From Pseudomonas crudilactis (GTDB lineage: Bacteria > Pseudomonadota > Gammaproteobacteria > Pseudomonadales > Pseudomonadaceae), in the NCBI RefSeq assembly GCF_013433315.1, contig NZ_WXVV01000021.1:62001-126000 (forward strand): 64,000 bases of DNA, written 5' to 3'. The position numbers and the translations under genes are program-made. This document shows, in pieces, positions 50,284-59,913 of the stretch. How positions within the stretch are numbered: the stretch's first letter is position 1; the number at the start of each line of letters is the position of its first letter. Below the pieces are notes generated by a model. That model was not told the origin of the DNA, did not search any database, and saw only the letters and a list, made by a program, of their open reading frames with translations.

Positions 50284-51920
50284 TACTTCGGATAAAGCGG
50301 CGGTAACCCACTATCACCCACCGGATCCTGCACCCGTTCCGCCGCCGGAATGGTCCGAATCGCCCGCCACAAATCCTCACCCTGCCAATGCTGCCCCGTT
50401 TCGCTGTACAGCGCACCATTCAACCCATCCAGCGCATCCGACAACGGCACAAACCGCGCTGCCATGTCCGCCAGTGTCTCCGGCTGCTGCCGCGCCCACG
50501 CATCCAGTGCCTGCCGCGTCGCCTGCGGGTCATTCGCCTGGCTCGCCCGTTTGATGTCGTCCATCAACGTGCGTGGGCTCGGGCCGGTTTGTGCGGCGCG
50601 ATGCACCGCTGGTTGCCAGCGCGCGCGCCACCACAGGCCGAAGCCGAGGAGGGTGGTGCAGGCCAGAATCAGCGTGCTGAGTTTCCACCACCACAACACG
50701 TCGTTATCGGCGACGCTCGGTTGCAGATTGCCGGCCGGGGTGTCGACTTGCAGGCTTGGGTTGTTGGCCACTTGCAGGGTGCGCGCGGGCAGGCTGCTGT
50801 GTTCCAGATGGTCTTCGAAGGTGTTCCACCAGACCACGTCCACCGTCGGCAAGTCGATGGCGCCGCTGCGGTTCGGCACCAGCGCTTCGCGTTCTTCGCG
50901 GCTGCCGACGATGCCACGGTCAGTGCTCTGGTTGCTCAGCACCGGTTGATCGGGGTAGCGGCGCAGACCATTGACGTCGGTGGCGGGCAGCGCTGGCAGT
51001 TGCGAGCTGGCAAGACCTTCGACCTTCAACGTCAGGCTGCGGGTCAGGGAATCGCCGACCTGAGTGTGTTCCGGCTCCGGGTTCCAGCTTTCGCTCAGGC
51101 TCAGGCTGCGCGCGGGCAGCCATGGCGCGTCGATGGGGTAGGTCAGGGGTTTGGGTTTGACGGTCAGGGGGATTTCGGCGGAGCTGACGCGCATCAGTTT
51201 GCCCGGCTTCGGCCCCTGTGCATTGGCGTCCTGAGACGGCTGCGTGTCGACCAGTGTGGCGCTGAACGTCTGCGGCGCAATGGTCAGCAAACCGCTGTGC
51301 TGCGGGTAGATCGCGTAGCGCATTTCGATCACGCCATGGCGCACACCGTTGAGGTCTTTTTCGTAGGTGCGCGTGTCGCCCAGTTGCTCGATGCGCGCAT
51401 CGGCGATTTGCAGCGGCGTCAGGCTGCTGTCGTCGTAGAGCGACACCGAATGGTAGATGCGCAACGTCAGGATCGCCTGCGCCTGCACGTAGACGCTGGA
51501 CTGATCGAGGCTGGCCTCGATGAACACTGGATCAAGGCTGTTCTGGTTCTCGCGGGTGTCGCTTTCGACCACTTGCACGGTGATCGGCTGGCTCTGCGCG
51601 TCGCCCAGTTGCAGCGGCGGGATCACCACGCTGCCGTTCTCTTTCGGCAGCAGGGTGATGATCCAGCGCGTGGTCGCGCGGTTGTCGCCATTGAGAGTGT
51701 TGAGCTGGTTGACCTGCCGCGTGCCGCGCACTTCGAACAACGCTTCCAGCGCGGTCAGGTCAGGTTTGCCGAACTGGGTGACGTCGCTGGTTTCGAGGGT
51801 GAGTTCGACCGTCTCGCCGGAATTCAGGCGACTGCGATCCACACTGGCGGTCAGCTCGGCCGCGTGGGCGGTGGCCGTGCAGATCAGCAGGGGCAGCAAG
51901 AGAGCGGTGAAGCGGGTCAT
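50283..51920 (-). CDS. BatD-like membrane protein
   Basis: 545 aa. A signal peptide (LLLPLLICTATAHA) is followed by a long exported part that starts ELTASVDRSRLNSGETVELTLE, the BatD (oxygen-tolerance) pattern of immunoglobulin-like beta domains. One membrane segment is near residue 425 (WWWKLSTLILACTTLLGFGLWW), then a cytoplasmic tail. Last of six genes in the moxR operon; its start overlaps the upstream stop. Bat proteins are linked to stress tolerance and to folding or assembly of envelope proteins, but their mechanism is unresolved. Confidence 0.85.
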   Translation of the reverse strand: MTRFTALLLPLLICTATAHAAELTASVDRSRLNSGETVELTLETSDVTQFGKPDLTALEALFEVRGTRQVNQLNTLNGDNRATTRWIITLLPKENGSVVIPPLQLGDAQSQPITVQVVESDTRENQNSLDPVFIEASLDQSSVYVQAQAILTLRIYHSVSLYDDSSLTPLQIADARIEQLGDTRTYEKDLNGVRHGVIEMRYAIYPQHSGLLTIAPQTFSATLVDTQPSQDANAQGPKPGKLMRVSSAEIPLTVKPKPLTYPIDAPWLPARSLSLSESWNPEPEHTQVGDSLTRSLTLKVEGLASSQLPALPATDVNGLRRYPDQPVLSNQSTDRGIVGSREEREALVPNRSGAIDLPTVDVVWWNTFEDHLEHSSLPARTLQVANNPSLQVDTPAGNLQPSVADNDVLWWWKLSTLILACTTLLGFGLWWRARWQPAVHRAAQTGPSPRTLMDDIKRASQANDPQATRQALDAWARQQPETLADMAARFVPLSDALDGLNGALYSETGQHWQGEDLWRAIRTIPAAERVQDPVGDSGLPPLYPK

Positions 51921-53656
51921 CGAGTGTTTTCCTGATCCTGATGTTGTTGCTGTTCGTACCAGAATTTGCGTCGCAGCAGTTCGCCCGGATCATCCGGGAT
52001 CTTGCCCAGCCATTGCTCCAGTGCCTGACGTTGCTCGCCTTCGAGGTTGTCTTCACTCGGGCGCAGCGTCGGCACGGTGTCCGTTTGTTCTTCCTCGTCG
52101 CTGCCCGGCACTTCGTTGGGGCCTGGCTGCGGCGGCGTGGTCGGTGGCGGTTCGCTGGCCGGTTCGACGGGCTGCGACGGGCTCTGGGTTTCACTTTTCA
52201 CGGCGGGCGGCGGCGTGGTCGCGGGCGCGGGTTCGTCGCCCGGCAGACTTTGCTGCTCGCTCGGCTTGGTGTCCGACTCGGCGGGCGGCGGGGTGTTTTT
52301 CTGCTTGAGCAGATTTTCCACCAGCGCCTTGTTGGTCTGTGCCGGGCGCAAATCCGGTTGCAGTTCCAGCGCCTGTTCATAGGCGTCGATTGCCGCATCC
52401 AGCTCACCGCTTTTTGCCAAAGCGTTGCCACGATTGTAGTGGGCGCGGGCATCGCTGCCTTCGGCGAAACGCTGAGCGGCGCCACTGTAGTCGCCGGCCT
52501 CGTACAACGCCACCCCTTGCCATTGGTGATCTTCGAAATGTTGCGCCGCCTCGGCCGGGCGTTTCTGTTTGAGCAGGTGCAAACCCTGTTGGTCGGGGCG
52601 CAGCCACAAATCCTCAAAGTCAAAAGCGTAGCTCGGCTGCGGCAAGCAAAACAGCAACGGCAGGCAGAACAACCAGCCACGACGCCCGGCACACGCGGCG
52701 AGCAGCAACAGCGGCAACAGCAGCCAGTAACCCTGATCGGCCCAGGTATCGAGGCGCACGGTCTGGCCGTCGTCGCGCAGACTGCGCGGGCCGTTGAGTA
52801 GGCCGAGCGCACCAAGATCCGCTTCGTCGAGGCGAGCAGGGTGGTATTCGCCACCGACGCTGTTGAGGAAAGCGCTCAGGCCCGGACTGTCGAGTTGCGG
52901 CACGCGAATCGCGCCTTGCTCGTCCTTGAGGAAACTGCCGTCCTCCTGAGCGATCGGCGCACCTTCGGCGGTGCCGACGCCAAGCATCAGCAACTGCGTC
53001 GATTGCCCGCTCAGGGCGCGACGAATGCCTTGGCGTTCTTCTTCATCGAGCGACGAGCCGATCAACAGAATCCGCCCCTGACCGAGCGCACCCTGTTTCA
53101 GCAGCGCCAGTGCTTTGCCGACGGCCAGATCGGCACGGTGGCCGCTTTCCGGCATCAGCGACGGTTTCAGCGCATCGAGCAGATTGCGACTGGTCGCCAG
53201 ATCATCCGACAGCGGCACCAGCGTGTGTGCGCTGCCGGCGTAGACGACGATGGCGGTCTGCGCATCGCTGCGTGCCTGCAACAGGTCGAACACCTTGCGC
53301 CGCGCCTGTTCCAGTCGTGTCGGCGGCGAGTCGGTGGCGAGCATTTCCGGGGTCAGTTCCAGCACCACCACCAACGGGTCGGCGGGTTTCTGGCTGGTCT
53401 GTTCGACGCGCTCCCAACTCGGCCCGAGCAGCGCCAGAACCGTCAGCAACCACGCCACGCCGAGGGCAATCCACGGTAGTTTGCTGTCGCGACCGTTACC
53501 GCCGCTGAGCAGGGTGGCATGAAACGCCGGCGGCAAAATCATCTGCCAGCGCCCGGCGCGTTTCTGCCGGTGCCAGAGTTGCCAGATCAACCAGCCGAGC
53601 AGCGGCAGCAACAGCAACCACCACGGACGGAACCAGTGCGGCCAGAGCGCGATCAT
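51917..53656 (-). CDS. BatB/BatC fusion: VWA domain plus TPR
   Basis: 579 aa. Two membrane segments near the N-terminus, then a von Willebrand A domain (about 90-290), a third segment (about 305-345), and a cytoplasmic or periplasmic TPR region (about 350-450: WLRPDQQGLHLLKQKRPAEAAQHFEDHQWQGVALYEAGDY..., AHYNRGNALAKSGELDAAIDAYEQALELQPD). The C-terminus is rich in Pro, Glu and Ser. The MIDAS position, DxSxS in active VWA domains, reads VVVLELTPEMLATD here, so metal binding in the usual way is doubtful. Both ends overlap neighbouring genes by 4 nt. Confidence 0.86.
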   Translation of the reverse strand: MIALWPHWFRPWWLLLLPLLGWLIWQLWHRQKRAGRWQMILPPAFHATLLSGGNGRDSKLPWIALGVAWLLTVLALLGPSWERVEQTSQKPADPLVVVLELTPEMLATDSPPTRLEQARRKVFDLLQARSDAQTAIVVYAGSAHTLVPLSDDLATSRNLLDALKPSLMPESGHRADLAVGKALALLKQGALGQGRILLIGSSLDEEERQGIRRALSGQSTQLLMLGVGTAEGAPIAQEDGSFLKDEQGAIRVPQLDSPGLSAFLNSVGGEYHPARLDEADLGALGLLNGPRSLRDDGQTVRLDTWADQGYWLLLPLLLLAACAGRRGWLFCLPLLFCLPQPSYAFDFEDLWLRPDQQGLHLLKQKRPAEAAQHFEDHQWQGVALYEAGDYSGAAQRFAEGSDARAHYNRGNALAKSGELDAAIDAYEQALELQPDLRPAQTNKALVENLLKQKNTPPPAESDTKPSEQQSLPGDEPAPATTPPPAVKSETQSPSQPVEPASEPPPTTPPQPGPNEVPGSDEEEQTDTVPTLRPSEDNLEGEQRQALEQWLGKIPDDPGELLRRKFWYEQQQHQDQENTR

Positions 53657-54732
53657 CGACGCCTCCGCAGACGCAGGCGCTTGAGGCGCTCGCGCCAGTC
53701 AGGCAGCGGACTTTGCAGGTACAGCTCCTTGGTAAACAGGCGTTGCAACGGGTTGTCCGGCCACAATTCACGGCTGACCAGTAACAGACTCAACCATAGC
53801 GCCAACGCCAAAGGCCAGTGATACAAGGCCTGTGCCGGACGCGCTTGGGTGGGTTGTTGAGTCACCGGTTCGAGTTGATCGAGGGTGTCCTTGATCGCTT
53901 GCAGTTCTTTGCCGTCGTGGGCACGGAAATATTGGCCGCCAGTGACTGCGGCGATGGCTTTGAGTGCCGGCTCATCGAGGTCCAGGCTCGGATTGACGCC
54001 AAGCAGGCCGGTCGAGCCGCTGTCCTCGGGATTGGCGCCGATGCCGATCGGATAGATCTTCACGCCTTCACTGGCGGCCAGTTTTGCCGCCGTCAGCGGA
54101 TCGATTTCGCCGCCATTATTGGCGCCGTCAGTGACCAGAATCAGCACACGACTTTGCGCCGGACGCAGGCGCAGGCGTTTCAGCGCCAGACCGATGGCGT
54201 CGCCGATCGCGGTGTTCTTGCCGGCAATGCCGATGCGCGCTTCGTCGAGCCAGACGCGCACGGTATGGCGATCAAAGGTCAGCGGCGCTTGCAGATAGGC
54301 CTGACTGCCAAACAGGATCAGGCCGACACGATCACCCTCGCGGCTTTCAAGGAAGTCGCCGAGCAGGTGCTGAACCAGGGCCAGGCGACTGACTTCTTCG
54401 TCCTGCCATTGCATATCGGGGAAGTCCATCGAGCCGGACACATCCACTGCGACCAGCAGATCGCGACCACTGGCGGCAATCGGCAACGGCTCGCCAAGCC
54501 ATTGCGGACGGGCGGCGGCGGTCAGCAGCAACAGCCACAGCAGCATGAACGGCGCCTGTTGACGCCACGCGGGAAGGTTGGCGCGGGCACGACGGCGGGC
54601 GAGGCCTTCCAGATCGGCGAGGAAGCTGACTTTCAGGGCTGGCTCGCCACTGTCGGCCACCGGCAGCACGAGGCGCATCAGCCACGGCAGCGGCACCAGC
54701 ACAAAGATCCACGGCCAGGCGAACTCAAACAT
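53653..54732 (-). CDS. BatA-like VWA protein
   Basis: 359 aa with N-terminal membrane segments (about 5-25 and 60-80), a VWA domain and a C-terminal segment near residue 310. The MIDAS is intact (LVAVDVSGSMDFP), and the later T and D positions are in NTAIGDAIGLALKRL and LVTDGANNGGEID. The start lies inside the last 8 bp of the DUF4381 gene. A partner of the BatB/C and BatD proteins in the membrane complex. Confidence 0.88.
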   Translation of the reverse strand: MFEFAWPWIFVLVPLPWLMRLVLPVADSGEPALKVSFLADLEGLARRRARANLPAWRQQAPFMLLWLLLLTAAARPQWLGEPLPIAASGRDLLVAVDVSGSMDFPDMQWQDEEVSRLALVQHLLGDFLESREGDRVGLILFGSQAYLQAPLTFDRHTVRVWLDEARIGIAGKNTAIGDAIGLALKRLRLRPAQSRVLILVTDGANNGGEIDPLTAAKLAASEGVKIYPIGIGANPEDSGSTGLLGVNPSLDLDEPALKAIAAVTGGQYFRAHDGKELQAIKDTLDQLEPVTQQPTQARPAQALYHWPLALALWLSLLLVSRELWPDNPLQRLFTKELYLQSPLPDWRERLKRLRLRRRR

Positions 54733-55222
54733 GTTTGCGAATCCACGTGTCGACGGCCTGGGTCAGGCCGGCGATGGCTTTGTCGTCGAGTTTGCATTCC
54801 GGTTTGTAAGCGCCTTCGACCAGCACCATCCAGCGCGTCAGGCCCGCCGCCGGGCAGCGGTTATCGAGGAATGCCAGCCATTTTCGTCCGTTGAGGGTGT
54901 GGCTCTGGCTGTAGGGATAGTGGTTGCGGCACAGGCGTTTGAGCAGGCCGTTGAGTTGTTGCAACCACGCACCGGCCGGGGCGCCGTCGTAGGGTTTGGG
55001 CATCTGGGCGAGTTCGGCGAGGGCGGCAATGCGCACAGGATCGAGTGGCTGTTCGGCACGCACGATCGGGCGTTTTTTCATCGGGATGAAACGGCGCAGA
55101 CGCCACACGGCGAATCCGAGCAGTGGCAGCAACAGAAGCAGCAGCCACCAGCCCGGCGCCGGCGGCCAGAAGGCAATCGGTGGCGGCGAGATCAGCGGTT
55201 GCAGTTGTTCGAGGCCGTTCAT
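54725..55222 (-). CDS. DUF4381 membrane protein
   Basis: 165 aa. One membrane segment near residues 20-42 (PPAPGWWLLLLLLPLLGFAVWRL). A cytoplasmic helical part follows (AALAELAQMPKPYDGAPAGAWLQQLNGLLKRLCR). This matches DUF4381, found only in Bat-type operons. Start and stop overlap the flanking genes. Confidence 0.87.
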   Translation of the reverse strand: MNGLEQLQPLISPPPIAFWPPAPGWWLLLLLLPLLGFAVWRLRRFIPMKKRPIVRAEQPLDPVRIAALAELAQMPKPYDGAPAGAWLQQLNGLLKRLCRNHYPYSQSHTLNGRKWLAFLDNRCPAAGLTRWMVLVEGAYKPECKLDDKAIAGLTQAVDTWIRKHV

Positions 55223-56163
55223 CGACTTTTGCCCGGACGCTGCGGATTGAGGAATTCGCGCATCTGCTCGACCATTTCACTTTGCGTACTCAGCGGCATC
55301 AGCAATACCCGCAGCTTTTGCGCGAGCAGTTCCCAGCGAGCGATGCGCGCTTCGGCCTGAGCGCGATAGGTCTGACGCAGGTCGAAATTCAACGTGTCGA
55401 GTTCGAGCTGTGCGCCGCGTTCAGCGAACCTGAGCAGGCCGGCAGCGGGGAGGGCGTGATCGAGTGGATCGGAAATCGGCAGCATCAACAGATCGCAATG
55501 GCGCGACAGCAGACTCAACTGTTGCTCGGCGCTGTCGGACAACGCGCGTTCGTCGCAGATCACGATGGCCAGGCTGCCCGGGCGCAGCACTTCACGGGCG
55601 CGGCGCAGGGCCACGCCAAACGCATCGCGATCCGGCTCACGCTCGCTGTGCAGCGATTGATTGACCTTGACCAGACGGTTGAGCAATTGCAGCAGGCTCT
55701 GTTTGCTGCGTCGCGGTTTGATTTCGTAGTGTTCGTTGTCGCCGAACACCAATCCGCCGACGCGGTCGTTATGGCCGAGCGCGGCCCAACCGATCAACGC
55801 CGCGACTTGCGCCGCGAGCACCGATTTGAACATCAGTCCGGAGCCGAAAAACAGCCGCGTGCTTTGCTCGACCATGATGAAAATCGGCCGTTCGCGTTCT
55901 TCATGGAACAGCTTGGTGTGCGGCTCTTGCGTGCGCGCCGTCACGCGCCAGTCGATGGTGCGCACGTCGTCGCCGGCCTGATAGACCCGCACCTGATCGA
56001 AGTCGACACCGCGACCACGGAATTTCGAGTGATGCAGGCCGATCAGCGGGCTGCGCTGACTCGGCGTGGAAAACAGCTGCACTTCACGCACCCGGTGGCG
56101 CATCTCGATCAGCTCGGCGAGGCTGACGCGAATACCGGGTTCGGAAGGCTGGGGGGCGTTCAT
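55219..56163 (-). CDS. DUF58 protein of the moxR operon
   Basis: 314 aa from the ATG at 56163; an in-frame TTG at 56172 overlaps the MoxR stop and is less likely. The DUF58 core is clear: SKFRGRGVDFDQVRVYQAGDDVRTIDWRVTART followed by a VWA-like region starting IFIMVEQSTRLFFGS. It is thought to pass MoxR action to the VWA proteins. Confidence 0.88.
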   Translation of the reverse strand: MNAPQPSEPGIRVSLAELIEMRHRVREVQLFSTPSQRSPLIGLHHSKFRGRGVDFDQVRVYQAGDDVRTIDWRVTARTQEPHTKLFHEERERPIFIMVEQSTRLFFGSGLMFKSVLAAQVAALIGWAALGHNDRVGGLVFGDNEHYEIKPRRSKQSLLQLLNRLVKVNQSLHSEREPDRDAFGVALRRAREVLRPGSLAIVICDERALSDSAEQQLSLLSRHCDLLMLPISDPLDHALPAAGLLRFAERGAQLELDTLNFDLRQTYRAQAEARIARWELLAQKLRVLLMPLSTQSEMVEQMREFLNPQRPGKSR

Positions 56164-56168
56164 GGGGG

Positions 56169-57128
56169 TCAAGCGACGGCTACGACGTCGAGAATCCGCT
56201 GCACCACCCGATCCTGATCGATGCCGGCGGCTTCGGCTTCAAACGACAAAATGATGCGGTGACGCAACACGTCGAACAGCACCGCTTGGATGTCTTCGGG
56301 GCTGACGAAGTCGCGACCGGCCAACCACGCGTGGGCGCGGGCACAGCGGTCGAGAGCGATGGAACCGCGCGGGCTGGCGCCATAGGCGATCCACTCGGCC
56401 ATTTCCGGGTCGAACTTGGCCGGGGTGCGAGTGGCCATGACCAGTTGCACCAAGTATTCCTCCACGGCGTCGGCCATGTACAAACCGAGGATTTCCTTGC
56501 GCGCGGCGAAGATTGCCTGCTGGCTGACGCGGCGCTCGGGTTTGGTTTCGCCGTTCAACGCTTCGCCACGGGCCTGCTGCAGGATGCGGCGTTCGACGGC
56601 GGCGTCCGGGAAACCGATTTTTACGTGCATCAGGAAACGGTCGAGTTGCGCTTCCGGCAGCGGATAGGTGCCTTCCTGCTCGATCGGGTTCTGCGTGGCC
56701 ATCACCAGAAACAGCGGCGACAGCTCATAGGTACTGCGGCCGACACTGACCTGACGTTCAGCCATGGCTTCGAGCAGCGCCGATTGCACCTTGGCTGGGG
56801 CGCGGTTGATTTCGTCCGCCAGCACCAGGTTGTGGAAGATCGGCCCTTGCTGGAACACGAAACTGCCGGTTTCCGGACGATAGATCTCGGTGCCGGTGAT
56901 GTCGGCCGGCAGCAGGTCAGGAGTGAACTGGATGCGATGGAACTGGGCTTCGATGCCCTCGGCGAGTTCTTTGATCGCTTTGGTCTTGGCCAGACCCGGA
57001 GCACCCTCGACCAGCATGTGGCCGTCGGCGAGCAGGGCGATGAGCAAACGCTCGATGAGTTTTTCCTGGCCGAGAATCTGCGTTGAAAGAAAGGTTCGCA
57101 GCGCCAGCAGCGCTTCACGATGTTCCAT
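56169..57128 (-). CDS. MoxR-family AAA+ ATPase
   Basis: 319 aa from the ATG at 57128 (AGGAA upstream). Walker A is GAPGLAKTK (about 39-47), Walker B LVLADEINRAP, sensor 1 MATQNPIEQEGTYPLPEAQLDRF. This is the MoxR signature set. First gene of the six-gene Bat-type operon. MoxR proteins act as chaperone-like ATPases with the VWA proteins encoded downstream. Confidence 0.93.
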   Translation of the reverse strand: MEHREALLALRTFLSTQILGQEKLIERLLIALLADGHMLVEGAPGLAKTKAIKELAEGIEAQFHRIQFTPDLLPADITGTEIYRPETGSFVFQQGPIFHNLVLADEINRAPAKVQSALLEAMAERQVSVGRSTYELSPLFLVMATQNPIEQEGTYPLPEAQLDRFLMHVKIGFPDAAVERRILQQARGEALNGETKPERRVSQQAIFAARKEILGLYMADAVEEYLVQLVMATRTPAKFDPEMAEWIAYGASPRGSIALDRCARAHAWLAGRDFVSPEDIQAVLFDVLRHRIILSFEAEAAGIDQDRVVQRILDVVAVA

Positions 57129-57308
57129 CGGTGACTGTTCCTGGAAAGGGGTGGCCACAGGCGTTCGGATAACGCCGGGGCTGGGGGCGTTACTTTAATC
57201 CATCGCGGGGGGTGGCGACTAACGGCATTTTGCGCAAAGTGCGGGAAATGACTGGGGGATTTGTTGAATTTTTGTAGTACCGGGGAGGGGTAGTGTTCTT
57301 TCGGACGC

Positions 57309-57384
57309 CTTCGCGAGCAAGCTCGCTCCCACATTGACGGTGTGCACGCAGTTCAAATGTGGGAGCGAGCTTGCTCGCGAAGAG
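57309..57384. repeat. Inverted REP doublet, GTGGGAGCGAGC family, reversed arrangement
   Basis: Here TTCGCGAGCAAGCTCGCTCC comes first and GGGAGCGAGCTTGCTCGCGAA second, the opposite order to all other doublets of the family in the window. It lies between moxR and the next minus-strand gene. Confidence 0.88.
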
Positions 57385-57400
57385 GCCTATTCAGGCACCA

Positions 57401-57754
57401 TCAAACTTCGTTGATGAAGGTTCCCGTCCCATCCAGAATATTCGTCAGCGTCTCCACCACCTCATCCAGATCAACCATGTCCGGATTGAAGCTGATCTCC
57501 AGCACATCATCCCCGTTCAACGCATCGGCATCCGCCGCCGCAATCTCGATCTTCAGCAGCGTCGAGGTCAGGGTGACTTTCACACCGTCGAGGGTCGAAG
57601 GCTCGCCATCCAGGGTGATCTCCAGCTCGTCCTCATCCGGATAGCGGCTCATCAGGAACATGTCGCCCTTGTCGCTGTGACAGCAGAGCATGGCCATGTT
57701 GTCTTCTTCGTCATCGCACGGGTTGACGATGAGTAGGGCGGTGGTCATTTGCAT
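57401..57754 (-). CDS. Conserved hypothetical acidic protein, 117 aa
   Basis: Start at the ATG at 57754 (AGGAA upstream); the longer frame runs into non-coding sequence. The product is strongly acidic (NPCDDEEDNMAML, YPDEDELEITLDGEPSTLDG, NPDMVDLDEVVETL) and has an alternating beta pattern with no membrane segment. No family recognised; a cytoplasmic, calcium- or protein-binding role is guesswork. A single gene, bounded by a REP doublet and by a divergent gene. Confidence 0.72.
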   Translation of the reverse strand: MQMTTALLIVNPCDDEEDNMAMLCCHSDKGDMFLMSRYPDEDELEITLDGEPSTLDGVKVTLTSTLLKIEIAAADADALNGDDVLEISFNPDMVDLDEVVETLTNILDGTGTFINEV

Positions 57755-58038
57755 GGGCAGTTCCTGGTTGGGCGGGCGCGTCTGACGGTGCGCAAAAAAG
57801 CCGATTTTGCCAGCCTGAGGAAAATTCTGCTGAACATCGTTGGGCCAGGGCGTGCTCTTAAGGATGTTTCGTCTAAGCGGGTACGAAATATCCGACGGCC
57901 TCGTAGGGTTTTTGAAAAGCCGATAGATGGCGTGAGTTAGAGGTGTTTTCGCTTGTTTTGAAGGCTTTTTACCGTCAGATTTTGCTGCTCGAGCGCAAGG
58001 GAGTGCGATGGACGACATGAAAAAAAGGATCTCTTTTG

Positions 58039-59433
58039 ATGAAGCAGTATTTCGAATGGGCGCAAGAAATCCGGCATCTGTCCGAGGAACAGGTTGAAGC
58101 GCTTTACCAGCGCTATCTCAACGGCGAGAAAACCGCAGACTTGATCGCCGAATACAAGCTCGCGGACACGGTACGCAGTGTGCTGAAAGTACTGCCGCCG
58201 ATTGTCAGCGCCGACCTGAGATGCCCGTATTGCGATTTGCCGATGTGGATGCGCCGGCCCGCCCGAGGGGCGCCGGTTTCCCTGCGCAGCGCTTACAAAT
58301 GTGTGAAATGCGAGCATAAATATTTCACCGTCGGTTTTGGCTCGCGACGTAACGTGTGTTGTTGTGATGCCTGTGTCCGGCTGCGCAAACAGCAAATCGC
58401 CGATCAAACCGAACGTGACCGCAGTGATTTAGCCATGCGTTACGGCACACCACGCCCACCGGTGCCCTTTACCAGTCTTGGATTCCAGCAAAAACTTGCT
58501 CTGCTGGCTTTACTGGATGACGGCGGCCAAGGCGCAGGCGAACGCATTGCCGCGCTTGATGCTGAACTCAGAGGAGAAAAGCTCACGTCCACTGACACTT
58601 TCAGTGAAGAGCTGGTGAAAGGCCTGCACGAGGCGGGTGCCTTGCAGGTCGATACGGCATCGGATATTCGCGCGTTCAATCGGGCCGACGATTTCAGCAT
58701 CAGCGCTTATCCGGCGGTGTACTGGCAGGCCAACGTCGCGCTGGACGACGGCGTGCGCTGCACGCGCGATACGCTCTATCTGGCGCTGTACGAAGAGTTG
58801 TCCGGGCCTGTGCTGCCAGGGTGGAAGCGTGAGTTGTACGCATTGATCTTCAGGCTCGCGCGGGAGGAGTCGATTCAATACGTTCACCTGTTGGCCAATC
58901 AGGTCGGTATGGCGTTCACCGCCGAAGCCCGCGCCGACTCGGTGATCGGCACTTTGCTGCAGAATTTCTCGGTCAGCCAGATCTACTACTTCGCCAGAGT
59001 GGCGGTGAAAAGTGCCGCGCACTTCTATGCTACCGGCAACTCCAAGGGCCGCACCCACGCCTCCAACACGATTCCGCGCAACATGCAGAGCACTGCGCAA
59101 CTCGCCTTGGCGGAGAACTGGCGCAAGGACAGCTACCGCGATTCGCGCGTGCCGCAGCCGGCCATGACCCGTCTGCTTTACGACGTCGTGCTCAAGGACA
59201 GTGGTGGCGGTTTTTCCAAGTCGCCGGGGCTGTTCTGGCGAGACGAGTTTGTGCCTCGGTTTCTCACGGGGTCGCCGATCGCCGCGCCGCAATTCGACCA
59301 TCCACAGCTGTTCTGCCGCGAGTGCGACTCCAGCAACATCGACGCCAGCATGGATAAATTGACCCTGCAGATGCAGTGCTACGACTGCGCCACCGTGAGC
59401 AGATTTCGCGCTTACGAAGAGTTGCCCGACTGA
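58039..59433 (+). CDS. Zinc-ribbon protein of unknown function, 464 aa
   Basis: Start at the ATG at 58039 (AAGGAT upstream); TTG just before it is in frame but not needed. Residues 1-60 look like a helix-turn-helix (LSEEQVEALYQRYLNGEKTADLIAEYKL). Cysteine pairs CPYC, CVKC, CCCDAC lie within about 62-115, and another zinc ribbon CREC...CYDC lies near the C-terminus. The middle (about 150-400) is helical and unfamiliar. The combination suggests a DNA- or RNA-binding regulator, but no family is recognised. Single gene. Confidence 0.72.
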   Translation: MKQYFEWAQEIRHLSEEQVEALYQRYLNGEKTADLIAEYKLADTVRSVLKVLPPIVSADLRCPYCDLPMWMRRPARGAPVSLRSAYKCVKCEHKYFTVGFGSRRNVCCCDACVRLRKQQIADQTERDRSDLAMRYGTPRPPVPFTSLGFQQKLALLALLDDGGQGAGERIAALDAELRGEKLTSTDTFSEELVKGLHEAGALQVDTASDIRAFNRADDFSISAYPAVYWQANVALDDGVRCTRDTLYLALYEELSGPVLPGWKRELYALIFRLAREESIQYVHLLANQVGMAFTAEARADSVIGTLLQNFSVSQIYYFARVAVKSAAHFYATGNSKGRTHASNTIPRNMQSTAQLALAENWRKDSYRDSRVPQPAMTRLLYDVVLKDSGGGFSKSPGLFWRDEFVPRFLTGSPIAAPQFDHPQLFCRECDSSNIDASMDKLTLQMQCYDCATVSRFRAYEELPD

Positions 59434-59913
59434 TCCGCGTCAACCGCTGACGCTGAACCCGATGCCACGCTCAAGGTCGATAGAACGGCCTTGGGCGTTT
59501 TCGTTTCTGGATATGTAGAGGCAAAAGGTCTGCATCTGGCACGAATGTCCCGTAAATACGGGCATGCAACCCGGCGTTTTCCGACACGAGTGCTAGTGTT
59601 TATCGGTGCCAAACCCTCGGTTTACGTGCCAATGACCGAATATGTCGCAGCACCGCAAGCAGACACATTGTCGCACCCTTTAAGCTGCGCAACGGATGAG
59701 CACCCGTAAAGGCATTGTCGGCACCGCTGGCAGTCGCTTTTGCAGATGCTCATTCTATGGAAGGTGAATGTGACCTGAGTGTCCCGTCCAGCTTCACCCA
59801 CCTGTCCCCCTGTTTCCTCTGCCCGAGAATCAGGAACAGGGCGACACAAGCCCCGAAAGGGGTGTTGCACGCGACGCTTTCCATCAATAACAAGCTTAAG
59901 CGGAGTACCACAG
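59434..59913. other. Leader region of gdhB
   Basis: About 480 bp with no convincing gene. A short plus-strand frame (59491-59709) has no recognisable sequence. The region should hold the gdhB promoter and a leader. GCGGAG lies 10 nt before the gdhB start. No riboswitch recognised. Confidence 0.5.
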
